Shown here one piece after another: positions 43,377-52,181 of a stretch of DNA of 64,000 nucleotides (positions are counted from its first letter, which is position 1; each line of letters starts with the position of its first letter). Source of the DNA: Polynucleobacter sp. AP-Latsch-80-C2. Lineage in GTDB: Bacteria > Pseudomonadota > Gammaproteobacteria > Burkholderiales > Burkholderiaceae. Position numbers and translations under genes: made by a program. The notes under the pieces are model-generated. The model searched no databases, was not told the origin of the DNA, and worked only from the letters and a program-made list of their open reading frames with translations. The stretch is taken from contig NZ_JACVOY010000001.1 of assembly GCF_018882185.1 (NCBI RefSeq), positions 1 through 64,000 of the forward strand, read 5' to 3'.

Positions 43377-44450
43377 ATGGGTAATAAATTTCATTCAGGT
43401 TCTGGCACGTCTAAGCCAAATGCTTTGCGTCGTCAATTGCTGGCCGGTTCTGCAGCGCTGCCTTTTGTTGGCGTCACCACAATGAGTTCTCCAGTAGCAG
43501 CTCAAGGTGCTACCAAAACTTTGAATATTTCCCATCAATTTCCTGGTGGCACCATCCAAGCAGGTGATTTTCGTGATCGCCTATGTCGTAAATTTGCTGA
43601 GTCAGTTGAAAAGCGTACAAAAGGCGCATTGAAGTTCCAGGTATATCCAGGATCTTCATTGATGAAAACCAATGCCCAATTTAGTGCATTGCGTAAGGGC
43701 GCTTTAGATATTTCTTTATTCCCCCTGCCATATGCTGGCGGTGAAGTGCCAGAAGTCAATATTGGTTTGATGCCAGCTCTTGTAACGAGTTATGAGCAAG
43801 CGGCCAAATGGAAAACAGCTGAAGTAGGTCGTTTATTGACTAAATCCTTGGAAGATAAGGGGATTGTGATATTGAGTTGGATTTGGCAGGCGGGTGGAGT
43901 TGCCAGCAAAACCAAATCATTGGTTCTTCCTGAAGATGCAAAGGGTATGAAAATTCGCGGTGGAAGCCGTGAGTTTGACCTGATGCTCAAAGCGGCCGGC
44001 GCCTCAGTGATTTCTTTGCCCTCAAATGAAATCTATGCCGCCATGCAAACTGGGGCAATGGACGCAGCCTATACCTCCTCTACGAGTTTTATGTCATTCA
44101 AATTAGAGGAGTTGGCTAAAGCATTTACAAGTGCTCGCAATAAATCCTATTGGTTTATGCTGGAGCCATTGCTGATGTCTAAACAAATCTTTGACGCTTT
44201 GCCTAAGGATCAACGCGATGCCTTGATGGCTGCTGGTGCTGAGATGGAAAAATTTGGTATCGAGGCCGCAAAAGATGACGATAAGACGGCTGCTTTAGCT
44301 TATGCCCGAGCGGGTAGCAAGGTAACCGATATTGATGCGACGATTGTTGATAAGTGGAGGGTCATTGCTCGTGAAAGTGCTTGGAAAGATTATTCCGAGA
44401 AAAATGAGAATTGCGCGGCATTGTTAAGAGCAGCGGAAAAAGTGGTCTAA
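43377..44450 (+). CDS. TRAP transporter solute-binding protein (DctP family)
   Basis: A periplasmic receptor of 357 residues for a small acid. The N-terminus has a Tat-like signal (LRRQLLAGSAALPFVGVTTM, cleavage after VAAQG region). The mature part shows LNISHQFPGGTIQAGD, the SSLMKTNAQFSALRKGALDI region and the conserved Arg in KGMKIRGGSREFDLMLKAAG. AIYAAMQTGAMDAAYT-like EIYAAMQTGAMDAAYTSS forms the ligand loop. Its place beside malonyl-CoA genes suggests malonate as ligand. The DctP, DctQ and DctM genes follow with gaps of 4 and 2 bases. Confidence 0.85.
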   Translation: MGNKFHSGSGTSKPNALRRQLLAGSAALPFVGVTTMSSPVAAQGATKTLNISHQFPGGTIQAGDFRDRLCRKFAESVEKRTKGALKFQVYPGSSLMKTNAQFSALRKGALDISLFPLPYAGGEVPEVNIGLMPALVTSYEQAAKWKTAEVGRLLTKSLEDKGIVILSWIWQAGGVASKTKSLVLPEDAKGMKIRGGSREFDLMLKAAGASVISLPSNEIYAAMQTGAMDAAYTSSTSFMSFKLEELAKAFTSARNKSYWFMLEPLLMSKQIFDALPKDQRDALMAAGAEMEKFGIEAAKDDDKTAALAYARAGSKVTDIDATIVDKWRVIARESAWKDYSEKNENCAALLRAAEKVV

Positions 44451-44454
44451 AGCG

Positions 44455-44961
44455 ATGATGCCACTATTACAGACTGCGGATCGCTTAGTTTCTGCCATTA
44501 ATAAGTTGATGTTATTTTTAGGGTCATTGGCCTTAATTGCAGCATCAGTCATTTTGAGTTACAGCGTTGCATCCCGCGCATTGTTTGGAGCTACAACTGA
44601 TTGGCAAGATGAGGCAGCAGTTTTTTGCCTAGTCGGCGCCACTTTCTTATGTGGTGCTTATGTGCAGCAATTTCGTGGACATGTTGGAATCTCTGCGATT
44701 TCCACGATGTTGCCTAAAGCGGTTAATCAATTACGGGTTGTTTTAATTGATATAGCATCATGTGCTTTCTGTGCATTCTTTGCGTGGAAATCCTGGACCT
44801 TATTTCATGAATCCTGGATTGACGGACAAGTGACTTCCTCTTCTTGGGCGCCTCCTCTATGGATTCCTTACAGCATGATGGCCTTTGGTATGTCCTTGCT
44901 TGCATTGCAAATACTGCTCCAAGTATTTGGTGATCTATCTAAGCCGGCAAAGGTTAATTAA
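44455..44961 (+). CDS. TRAP transporter small permease (DctQ family)
   Basis: A 168-residue protein with four transmembrane helices, the small membrane subunit of the TRAP transporter. DctQ pattern includes WQDEAAVFCLVGATFLCGAY with the conserved Trp and Glu, then WIDGQVTSSSWAPPLWIPYS. It begins 4 bases after the dctP gene, and the dctM start follows 2 bases after its stop, so expression is coupled. Confidence 0.85.
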   Translation: MMPLLQTADRLVSAINKLMLFLGSLALIAASVILSYSVASRALFGATTDWQDEAAVFCLVGATFLCGAYVQQFRGHVGISAISTMLPKAVNQLRVVLIDIASCAFCAFFAWKSWTLFHESWIDGQVTSSSWAPPLWIPYSMMAFGMSLLALQILLQVFGDLSKPAKVN

Positions 44962-44963
44962 TC

Positions 44964-46322
44964 ATGTCAATACTGGCTCTTGGATTGTTATTCGGCATTG
45001 TCACTTTATTGATTATGTTTTCGGGGATGCCTATCGCATTCTCATTAGGATCTGTGGCAGTTATCTTTATGATTTTTTTCATGCCCCTATCTTCTCTAGA
45101 TACGGTGACGCAAAACGTGTATGAGGAAATGGCAAGTATTACCTTGCTTTCAATTCCCTTATTCATTATGAAAGGGGCGGCAATTGGTCGCTCAAGGGCT
45201 GGTCAGGACTTGTACGAGGCATTACATGTATGGTTGGGCAAGGTTCCTGGCGGATTGGGCGTTGCAAACGTATTGGCGTGTGCTTTATTTGCTGCGATGG
45301 CAGGCTCAAGCCCTGCAACCTGTTCTGCAATTGGCAGTGCAGGCATTCCTGAGATGCGTAAACGTGGTTATTCTCCGGGTCTAGCGGCCGGTATTATTGC
45401 TGCGGGTGGAACTTTAGGTATCTTGCTTCCTCCGTCGATTACGATGATTTTATATTCAGTGGCTGCCGAGCAATCATTAGGACGCTTGTTCTTGGCTGGA
45501 ATTGGTCCTGGCTTAATGCTGGTAATCTTCTTTTCAATTTACACCGTTTTCCGTTTCCGTAAGGAATACAACCGAGCATTAGAGGTTGTGAAAGTTGGCG
45601 GTCCTCAGCAGCCTATTTTAGAACGCCAGACCTACACCATGCAGCAAAAGATGAACTCTTTGCCGCGGGTTATTCCATTCTTAGTTCTGTTAATAGGTGT
45701 GATGATCGCTCTTTATGGTGGCTACGCAACTCCATCTGAAACTGCGGGTCTTGGTGCTATTTTGGCATTCGCATTGATTGCTGGAATTTACAAAATGTGG
45801 CGTATTAAAGATATGTCACCCCTATTGCAAGCAACCATCAAAGAATCCACCATGCTGATGTTCATCATTGGCATGTCATTGCTCTTTTCTAATGTGATGA
45901 GTCACTTACACCTAAGTCAATCGGCAGCCCAAGCGATTGTTGATTTGGGGCTTGGACGCTGGGGTTTATTGGCAGCTATTTTGATTCTTGTCATTATTTT
46001 GGGATTCTTCTTGCCCCCCGTTTCTATTATTTTGATGACAGCGCCAATTTTCCTTCCACCCTTAAGATCTGCAGGGTTTGATTTGGTTTGGTTTGGTGTG
46101 GTGATGACCATAGTGATGGAAACTGGCTTGATTCATCCGCCAGTAGGACTCAATATTTTCGTGATTAAAAATATTGCTCCAGATATTTCCCTCAATGAGA
46201 TTATTCGTGGTGTATTTCCATTCGTTGTAATCATGATTCTTTCTGTAGTGTTGTTGTGCTTTGTGCCAGAAATTGCTACAGGCTTATCTGATCTCGTAAT
46301 GGGTCCTCCAAAGGCGTATTGA
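44964..46322 (+). CDS. TRAP transporter large permease (DctM family)
   Basis: The main transport subunit, 452 residues with about 12 hydrophobic segments, which moves the solute with sodium ions. Typical segments are FSGMPIAFSLGSVAVIFMIF at the N-terminus, MAGSSPATCSAIGSAGIPEM, GGTLGILLPPSITMILYSVA and ETGLIHPPVGLNIFVIKNIA. The gene completes the dctPQM set, and the malonyl-CoA ligase gene follows after 36 bases. Confidence 0.88.
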   Translation: MSILALGLLFGIVTLLIMFSGMPIAFSLGSVAVIFMIFFMPLSSLDTVTQNVYEEMASITLLSIPLFIMKGAAIGRSRAGQDLYEALHVWLGKVPGGLGVANVLACALFAAMAGSSPATCSAIGSAGIPEMRKRGYSPGLAAGIIAAGGTLGILLPPSITMILYSVAAEQSLGRLFLAGIGPGLMLVIFFSIYTVFRFRKEYNRALEVVKVGGPQQPILERQTYTMQQKMNSLPRVIPFLVLLIGVMIALYGGYATPSETAGLGAILAFALIAGIYKMWRIKDMSPLLQATIKESTMLMFIIGMSLLFSNVMSHLHLSQSAAQAIVDLGLGRWGLLAAILILVIILGFFLPPVSIILMTAPIFLPPLRSAGFDLVWFGVVMTIVMETGLIHPPVGLNIFVIKNIAPDISLNEIIRGVFPFVVIMILSVVLLCFVPEIATGLSDLVMGPPKAY

Positions 46323-46358
46323 CATATTTTGCAAAAGATTTGACTGAGGAATGTTTTC

Positions 46359-47882
46359 ATGAATTTGTATTCGTTGCTGGAAAAAGGTTTTCCAAAAGAT
46401 AAAAAAGCATGTGCTCTTGAAACGCATGATGGCTTGTATTACTCCTGGAGTGATCTTGAGCGCGCCACTGCCAAGATGGCAAATTTACTCAAGGGTCTTA
46501 AGCTCCCCGCCGGTGCAAGGGTGGCGGTGCAGGTAGAAAAGTCACCTGAGGCGCTGTTTTTGTATTTAGCAACCATTCGTGCGGGCTATGTATACCTTCC
46601 TTTAAATACCGCTTACCAAGCAGCTGAAATTCAATACTTCCTGGAGAATGCCGAGCCAGCAGTGGTGGTATGCAGCAGCAAGAATTTCTCTTGGGTATCT
46701 AAGGTGGCCTTTAAAGAAGGTACTAAGCATGTCTTTACCTTGGATGAGGATCGTACCGGAACCTTATTGGAGCGCGCAGGTGGTCTAAGCGATCAATTCA
46801 AAACGGTCGCTGCCAAAGATGATGACCTCGCAGCTATTTTGTATACCTCTGGTACGACTGGCCGTAGCAAGGGCGCTATGCTCACGCACAAAAATCTGGG
46901 TAGCAATGCTCAGGTATTGCAAAAATTTTGGGGTTGGAAAAAAGGCGATGTGCTCTTGCATGCTTTGCCAATCTTTCACGTTCACGGTTTATTTGTAGCA
47001 GCCCATGGCGCACTGATTAATGGTAGCAAGATGATTTGGTTGCCACGCCTCGATACTGCGCAGCTCATCAAGCATATGCCTGCATCCACAGTCATGATGG
47101 GCGTACCAACATTTTATGTTCGCTTGTTGGCTGATAAGACGTTCACCAAGCAAGTAACACGCAATATGCGTTTATTCATTTCAGGTTCTGCACCTTTATT
47201 GACTGAGACCTTTAACACTTTCAAAGAAGTGATTGGCCAGCCGATTCTCGAGCGCTACGGCATGAGTGAGACCGTGATGCTGGTTTCCAACCCTTATCAA
47301 GGTAAACGTGTCGGTGGCTCTGTTGGTTTACCACTACCTGGAGTTAAGGTCCGCGTTGTTGGTGAAGATGGCAAGCCATGTAAGGTAAATGAAATTGGTA
47401 GTATCCAAGTCAAAGGCCCGAACGTATTTAAGGGCTACTGGCGCATGCCGGAGAAGACTGCCGAAGAGTTCACTAAAGATGGTTGGTTTAAGACTGGTGA
47501 CGTTGGCCGCTGGGGCGGTGATGCAAATGGCGGTAAAGCGCCTCAGGAATACTTATGCATCGTTGGCCGCAGCAAGGATCTGATTATTTCCGGTGGCTAT
47601 AACGTCTATCCTAAGGAAATCGAAGGCTTTATCGACGATATGGATGGTGTGGATGAGAGCGCTGTTATCGGCATTCCACATCCTGATTTTGGTGAGGCCG
47701 TAATGGCAGTCGTTGTGCCCAAGGCTGGAGCCAAACTCAATGCCGAAGCGATGATTACTACTTTGAAATCACAAATTGCAAACTTCAAGATTCCGAAGCG
47801 TTTAGAAATTGTTGCTGACTTACCGCGTAATGCCATGGGTAAAGTGCAAAAGAATATTTTGCGTCAGCAATACACGAAGTAA
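46359..47882 (+). CDS. malonyl-CoA synthetase (MatB-like acyl-CoA ligase)
   Basis: An AMP-binding ligase of 507 residues. The P-loop is LYTSGTTGRSKGAMLTHKN (about 165). PIFHVHGLFVAAHGALI, ERYGMSETVMLVSNPY and GWFKTGDVG follow in order, and the hinge Asp is in KDLIISGGYNVYPKEIE. The catalytic Lys is in LPRNAMGKVQKN. The group with malonyl-CoA decarboxylase and a TRAP transporter and the GRSKGAM/HVHGLF patterns point to malonate, giving malonyl-CoA. The stop is 3 bases from the convergent tauE-like gene. Methylmalonate or other substrates cannot be excluded. Confidence 0.87.
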   Translation: MNLYSLLEKGFPKDKKACALETHDGLYYSWSDLERATAKMANLLKGLKLPAGARVAVQVEKSPEALFLYLATIRAGYVYLPLNTAYQAAEIQYFLENAEPAVVVCSSKNFSWVSKVAFKEGTKHVFTLDEDRTGTLLERAGGLSDQFKTVAAKDDDLAAILYTSGTTGRSKGAMLTHKNLGSNAQVLQKFWGWKKGDVLLHALPIFHVHGLFVAAHGALINGSKMIWLPRLDTAQLIKHMPASTVMMGVPTFYVRLLADKTFTKQVTRNMRLFISGSAPLLTETFNTFKEVIGQPILERYGMSETVMLVSNPYQGKRVGGSVGLPLPGVKVRVVGEDGKPCKVNEIGSIQVKGPNVFKGYWRMPEKTAEEFTKDGWFKTGDVGRWGGDANGGKAPQEYLCIVGRSKDLIISGGYNVYPKEIEGFIDDMDGVDESAVIGIPHPDFGEAVMAVVVPKAGAKLNAEAMITTLKSQIANFKIPKRLEIVADLPRNAMGKVQKNILRQQYTK

Positions 47883-47885
47883 GCT

Positions 47886-48704
47886 TTAGAAACCAAATGC
47901 CTTGCGGCTTTCATTAAACATGAAGGCTGCAAGGAAGAATAGCAAGATACCAAACACTCTTTTGAGTTGGGCGATATCGAGTTTTCTAGCCATCTTTGCG
48001 CCATAAGGGGCAGTAAAGATGCTTACCCCCACAATGCAGGCAACAGCCGGTAGGTAAACAAATCCTAGGGAGCCGCTGGGGAGATTCGGGTTTCCCCAAC
48101 TGCCATACATATAGCCAATCGTAGCAGCCGCAGCAACTGGTAAACCTAGTCCAGATGAGGTTGCCATAGCAGTGTGTGGTTTGACGTTACACCAAAGCAT
48201 GAAGGGTACTGTGATGAAAGCGCCGCCTGCACCCACCAAGCTGGCTAAAGCTCCTGCAAATGCTCCAAACGAAAATAGACCTAAGTTACCTGGCAGATCT
48301 CTACCTGCTTTAGGTTTCTTATTTAATAGCATCTGAATCGATGTGTAGACTATAAAAATAGCAAAGAATAGTGATAGCCAAGAAGTTTTGAGAGCCTCAA
48401 ATAGTTCGCTGCCTCCAATGAGTCCGCCAAAAATCATTCCTGGGCTTAGTGAGGCAACTAACTTCCAGTCAATGGAGCCATGTTTGTGATGTGCCCAAAT
48501 AGCAGAAGAGGTTGTGAACAAAATCGTGGCCATGCCAGTAGCAATCGCCATATGCACAATGACTGTTTGGCTAAAACCCAGATGATTAAAAACCAAAATC
48601 ATGAAGGGCACCAAAAGCATTCCGCCGCCAATACCAAGAAGTCCTGCTAAAAATCCAGAGGCTGCGCCGCACAACATCAACATGAAGATGTCACTTAAAG
48701 ACAT
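47886..48704 (-). CDS. TauE/SafE-family membrane transporter
   Basis: A 272-residue permease of the sulfite exporter TauE/SafE (DUF81) family with about eight membrane segments in two repeats. The repeats are marked by AGLLGIGGGMLLVPFMILVF near the start and ASLVGAGGAFITVPFMLWCN in the second half. Such proteins export sulfite, sulfoacetate or related anions. No sulfonate genes are nearby, so the substrate is unknown. Its start is followed upstream on the same strand by the 6S RNA gene. Confidence 0.85.
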   Translation of the reverse strand: MSLSDIFMLMLCGAASGFLAGLLGIGGGMLLVPFMILVFNHLGFSQTVIVHMAIATGMATILFTTSSAIWAHHKHGSIDWKLVASLSPGMIFGGLIGGSELFEALKTSWLSLFFAIFIVYTSIQMLLNKKPKAGRDLPGNLGLFSFGAFAGALASLVGAGGAFITVPFMLWCNVKPHTAMATSSGLGLPVAAAATIGYMYGSWGNPNLPSGSLGFVYLPAVACIVGVSIFTAPYGAKMARKLDIAQLKRVFGILLFFLAAFMFNESRKAFGF

Positions 48705-48708
48705 GAAT

Positions 48709-48862
48709 TCCCCGCCTTAGCCGCTAGGCCGTCATCCTGAACCCTAAGGTTCAAGGTGGAACGGCTACTCTGCTTTGGGTGCATTAAGCAGCTCAGGGAG
48801 TGACCAGCTCGAGGCTGGCACTGTGAACTATCGAAACGCTCACGCCCGCAAGGTAAAGATCG
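48709..48862 (-). ncRNA. ssrS: 6S RNA
   Basis: On the minus strand the 3' part reads CACCTTGAACCTTAGGGTTC then AGGATGACGGCCTAGCGGC. This is very close to the 3' arm of E. coli 6S RNA (CCUUGAACC, AGGGUUCA, a GxxxACAGCCUGCGGC-like segment). The stretch CACTCCCTGAGCTGCTTAAT matches its central bubble. 6S RNA mimics an open promoter and holds sigma-70 RNA polymerase in stationary phase. The position directly downstream of zapA is the normal one. The 5' end (near 48862) is estimated from pairing of ACCTTGC with GCTAAGG and could be off by 10-20 bases. Confidence 0.85.
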
Positions 48863-48884
48863 TTCCGGATGCTTGCGCATCGGT

Positions 48885-49244
48885 TCAAGGAACTATTGGC
48901 CTTGGCGAACCAGGCAGGGAAAGGGTTTGCATCAAAGTATCCACCTGCTCTTCAAGCGCGCGAATTTCGCCATGAAGTCGTGAAACCTCATTTGCGCTGA
49001 CATTCGAAGAGGGGCTTTGCTGCGTTTCTAAATTTTGTAGTTTGATGAGATCGCCAGCAATTTTGAGTGCTGCCATCATACTAGCGCGTTCAATACTGCG
49101 GTTACCACCACCGATGGCCAGTTTGATTTGTTCATCTACAAGCACACAGGCCGCGCGCAAGAGTGGTTCATGTTCAGTGCTGGTGGCCAGAGTAATTTTT
49201 TGGCCAGCGAGAGTTACTTCAATGCGTTGTTGGCTCACTATCAT
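48885..49244 (-). CDS. zapA: cell division protein ZapA
   Basis: ZapA bundles FtsZ filaments at the division site. The N-terminal RIEVTLAGQKITLATSTEHE is the FtsZ-binding fold. GNRSIERASMMAALKIAGDL follows, and a C-terminal coiled coil (about 70-115). The start is placed at 49244, giving MIVSQQRIEV; an open frame runs to 49277 but would overlap the upstream gene by 59 bases. The length of 119 is normal. Followed by the 6S RNA gene. Confidence 0.88.
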   Translation of the reverse strand: MIVSQQRIEVTLAGQKITLATSTEHEPLLRAACVLVDEQIKLAIGGGNRSIERASMMAALKIAGDLIKLQNLETQQSPSSNVSANEVSRLHGEIRALEEQVDTLMQTLSLPGSPRPIVP

Positions 49245-49506
49245 CCTCTGGGTTATTTGGTGGAATAGCTTCACCAAGTAAATTCATTTGGCGACCATCA
49301 CTTTGTTCTGGTAGGCGACTCAAAATATGCTGGATCCGTTTTTGAGCGTCTTCAATTTTGCCTTCAAGCTGAGTGCGGTTCTGATGAAGATTTTTAACGG
49401 CCTCAGTGATTAATTGAACTTTTTCGGATACGCGTTGAACGGATGCGCTTGCCGCATCTAAGTCAGCATCGTTATTGCTTTGGGGGAGTGTCGTTAGCTC
49501 GCTCAT
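49219..49506 (-). CDS. small coiled-coil protein upstream of zapA
   Basis: A 95-residue protein with a central coiled coil (about 22-68, VSEKVQLITEAVKNLHQNRT then LEGKIEDAQKRIQHILSRLP) and an acidic, disordered tail (NNPEDDSEPTTH). It overlaps the zapA start by 26 bases and resembles the small ZapB-like or TIGR02449-type proteins often placed before zapA. A cell-division role is likely but unproved. Confidence 0.7.
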   Translation of the reverse strand: MSELTTLPQSNNDADLDAASASVQRVSEKVQLITEAVKNLHQNRTQLEGKIEDAQKRIQHILSRLPEQSDGRQMNLLGEAIPPNNPEDDSEPTTH

Positions 49507-49548
49507 ATTGGCATTGTAGCCTTAGGAAAAGCTGGGGTGGGGCGCTTT

Positions 49549-50307
49549 TCAGGCGGGAAGGCTAACCCATTCATTCCCAAGCTTTTCTAGGCGAATACGA
49601 CCCTCGAAAAGCGCAATTAGGGCTTGTTGGGTGGCAGGGTCATTGCTTGCGCCCGCAAAATGCAATTTTCCTTGGCCAATCATGATGATATGGTCGGCCC
49701 TCAGGGCATATTGAACTTCATGTAAGACGGTGACTAGCGTTTTACCCTGGGCAAGAAGCTCGCTTTGCCACTTGAGCCAGTCTGCTTGATGCGGGGGATC
49801 AAGGTTGGCTAATGGTTCATCCATCAGTAAGATCTCTGCCTCTACTGCCAACAGACGAGCAAGTAAGACGCGCTGCTTTTCTCCTCCGGAGAGTTCATGT
49901 AGATAACGGGTAGCAATTGATTGTGTATGGGTTTTGATTAAGACTTGCTGTACTACCTGATGATCTCTATCGCTCGGTAGGTGAAGCCATCCTTGATGCG
50001 GAATGCGGCCTAACATGACAGTGTCGTAAACCGTCAGCTCGCTAAATTCTTCAGCAGCATCATTATTTTGCGCTAGCCACGCAATCGTTCTTGCACGCGC
50101 TTTACTACTCAGGGTTTGGATATCAATCCCATCAATACTGATCCGACCTTGAATAGGGAGGATATTAGTAATACCTTGGAGGAGGGAGGACTTCCCTGCG
50201 CCATTGGGCCCAACAATGCTAGTCCATTTTCCTTTTGGAATTTCGATGGAAAGATTGCGTAGGACCTCACAGGGGCCGCGATATACGCTCAGGTCTTGGA
50301 GTTTCAT
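49549..50307 (-). CDS. btuD: vitamin B12 ABC transporter ATPase (BtuD-like)
   Basis: An ATPase of the FecE/BtuD class, 252 residues. Walker A is GPNGAGKSSL (about 33-42), the Q loop is WLAQNN, the signature is LSGGEKQRVLLARLLA, Walker B is ILLMDEPLANLD, and the H loop is VLHEVQYALRADHII. It powers the BtuC-like permease whose gene overlaps by 4 bases. The order btuB-btuF-btuC-btuD behind a cobalamin riboswitch supports B12 or corrinoid uptake. Confidence 0.88.
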   Translation of the reverse strand: MKLQDLSVYRGPCEVLRNLSIEIPKGKWTSIVGPNGAGKSSLLQGITNILPIQGRISIDGIDIQTLSSKARARTIAWLAQNNDAAEEFSELTVYDTVMLGRIPHQGWLHLPSDRDHQVVQQVLIKTHTQSIATRYLHELSGGEKQRVLLARLLAVEAEILLMDEPLANLDPPHQADWLKWQSELLAQGKTLVTVLHEVQYALRADHIIMIGQGKLHFAGASNDPATQQALIALFEGRIRLEKLGNEWVSLPA

Positions 50308-51287
50308 TTCCTCATTCCAATCTGCCCGCGACGCAAGAGAAAGAGAAGGTAACTTCCACCCAGTACGGCAGTAATGATGCCAACTGGAATCTCCATGGGG
50401 GCAAAAAGACTCCGCGCTAGAAGATCAGATCCTAAGAGCAAAATACCACCGGAAATAGTGGAGAGCATGAGTTGCGCTCGTTGACGTCCACCAGAAATAT
50501 GGCGTACTAAATGGGGGGCAGCTAGTCCAACAAATGCAATCAAGCCCGTTTGCGCCACTGCAAATCCTGTTGCTAAAGCTAAGACTGCGATTAATAAGAG
50601 TCGAAGTTGATCTAAGGGCAGCCCTAAAGTGCGCGCAGTATTTTCGCCAAGCGAGAGCGCACTTAATACGGGGCTGAGCAATAGAGTGAGGAGTACGCAG
50701 ATTACTAAAGCGATCCCCATCAGGAGTGTGGCGTTCCAAGTAATCAATGCGGTATTACCCAGCATGAATGATTGAAGGCTTTGATATAAATCTGGGCGAA
50801 CAAAAGTGAGAAGGGAGTTGGCGGCACCAAAGATCACGCCAATGACTACACCAGAGAGTAAAAGGCGCAATGAACTTTTATAACCACCTGCCAATAAGAG
50901 GGCAGTTAAAACGCCAAATAAAGCACCAATAAATGCTCCACCATTGATGCCGATCAGAGTAATGAGAGAGGGCTCTCCAACATAAGAGAGGCACAGAATT
51001 ATTCCAACACCTAGTAGTGCACCCGAAGCACTTCCCAGTAAATAGGGGTCCGCCAACGGATTACGAAATAAACTTTGGGCAATAGCGCCAGCCAAGCCGA
51101 GCAATGCTCCCGCAAGATATGCGCCAATAGATCTTGGTAAGCGGATTTCATAAAGAATAGTGCGATTCGCGTCTGCAAAATGCCAATCGACACCGGTGCT
51201 CCCAAGAATACTTCCAAGTGCCATGAGTGCTGCACTAAGACTGAGTAGGATAATTAGCTTGAGAGGTAGTTGATTGGATGGCATCAC
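50304..51287 (-). CDS. btuC: vitamin B12 ABC transporter permease (BtuC-like)
   Basis: A FecCD-family permease of 327 residues with about 9-10 membrane helices. Typical segments are RLPRSIGAYLAGALLGLAGA, QSLFRNPLADPYLLGSASGA, GFAVAQTGLIAFVGLAAPHL and VRHISGGRQRAQLMLSTISG near the cytoplasmic coupling helix. It overlaps btuD and btuF by 4 bases each. Iron-siderophore permeases share the fold; the riboswitch upstream decides for B12. Confidence 0.88.
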   Translation of the reverse strand: MMPSNQLPLKLIILLSLSAALMALGSILGSTGVDWHFADANRTILYEIRLPRSIGAYLAGALLGLAGAIAQSLFRNPLADPYLLGSASGALLGVGIILCLSYVGEPSLITLIGINGGAFIGALFGVLTALLLAGGYKSSLRLLLSGVVIGVIFGAANSLLTFVRPDLYQSLQSFMLGNTALITWNATLLMGIALVICVLLTLLLSPVLSALSLGENTARTLGLPLDQLRLLLIAVLALATGFAVAQTGLIAFVGLAAPHLVRHISGGRQRAQLMLSTISGGILLLGSDLLARSLFAPMEIPVGIITAVLGGSYLLFLLRRGQIGMRK

Positions 51288-52177
51288 TTAGCTAATGATA
51301 CTTTTTCTGCAATGCATTGCGAGAGTATGAGGGCTGCTTGACCCATTCTTGGGCCTGGCCTGACGAGAATATCGCTTTGTTCTTTGCTAAAGGCACAGAT
51401 GCGATCTTTGCTAATCGCTGGAATAGAACTCCAGCCTGGACGTTTTTTCATGTCAGCAAGTCTCGTTTCACTCAGCATGATGATGTCTGGTTTAGCTTGC
51501 ACTACAAACTCAGGATTAATTTTTGGAAATGTACCTAGGGAATCAGGAATGATGTTGTTGAGTTCGAGCCTGCTTAATAGTTCGCCAATAAAAGAAGTAC
51601 GTCCTGCGGCATAGGGAGCAGAATTCACTTCAAAATACACCTTCATATTTTTCTGAGAGCCATCTAGCTGTTTATTGGCCCGGGTAATTTCCGCTTGAAT
51701 TTGTTTCCATACCCTGTCGGATTCATTGCTGCCCAAAGCTAGCCCCATTTTTTGTAAGGCGCGCTCTTCATCCGCCATGGTTTTAATATCAAAGGTCATT
51801 ACGGGAATATTCAATCCCTCTAAGCGCGCAATGATGGGCGATGATCTGTCTACAAGAACCAGATCGGGCTTGAGTTGTACGATGCCTTCTAAATTGCTAT
51901 CGCTGATGCCACCGAGTTTGGGTAAGGTTTGGATTGATAGCGGCCAATTTGAGAAGCGATCAATACCTACGAGATTGCTGCATTTTCCAAGGGCACAAAT
52001 AGATTCCGTCAGAGATGGCAAAAGACTGATTAAGCGTTGGGGTGGAGAGTTTAGGGCAATCGACTTACCGCGATCATCTATTACTTGGATCGCTGCCTGA
52101 GTGAGGCATAAAAATCCAAACAACACTACACCTAAACATAGTTTGAGTGATGAGTAAGGCAGTGTTATGTGTTTCAT
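51284..52177 (-). CDS. btuF: vitamin B12 periplasmic binding protein (BtuF-like)
   Basis: A 297-residue substrate-binding protein. The signal peptide is LKLCLGVVLFGFLCLTQA (about 11-28). The two lobes of the helical-backbone class are seen in RLISLLPSLTESICALGKCS and VGIDRFSNWP, then GTFPKINPEFVVQAKPDIIM and WSSIPAISKDRICAF. Two acidic residues that contact BtuC arginines are plausible in the lobes but are not assigned. It follows the receptor gene by 4 bases. Confidence 0.85.
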   Translation of the reverse strand: MKHITLPYSSLKLCLGVVLFGFLCLTQAAIQVIDDRGKSIALNSPPQRLISLLPSLTESICALGKCSNLVGIDRFSNWPLSIQTLPKLGGISDSNLEGIVQLKPDLVLVDRSSPIIARLEGLNIPVMTFDIKTMADEERALQKMGLALGSNESDRVWKQIQAEITRANKQLDGSQKNMKVYFEVNSAPYAAGRTSFIGELLSRLELNNIIPDSLGTFPKINPEFVVQAKPDIIMLSETRLADMKKRPGWSSIPAISKDRICAFSKEQSDILVRPGPRMGQAALILSQCIAEKVSLAK

Positions 52178-52181
52178 GGTG

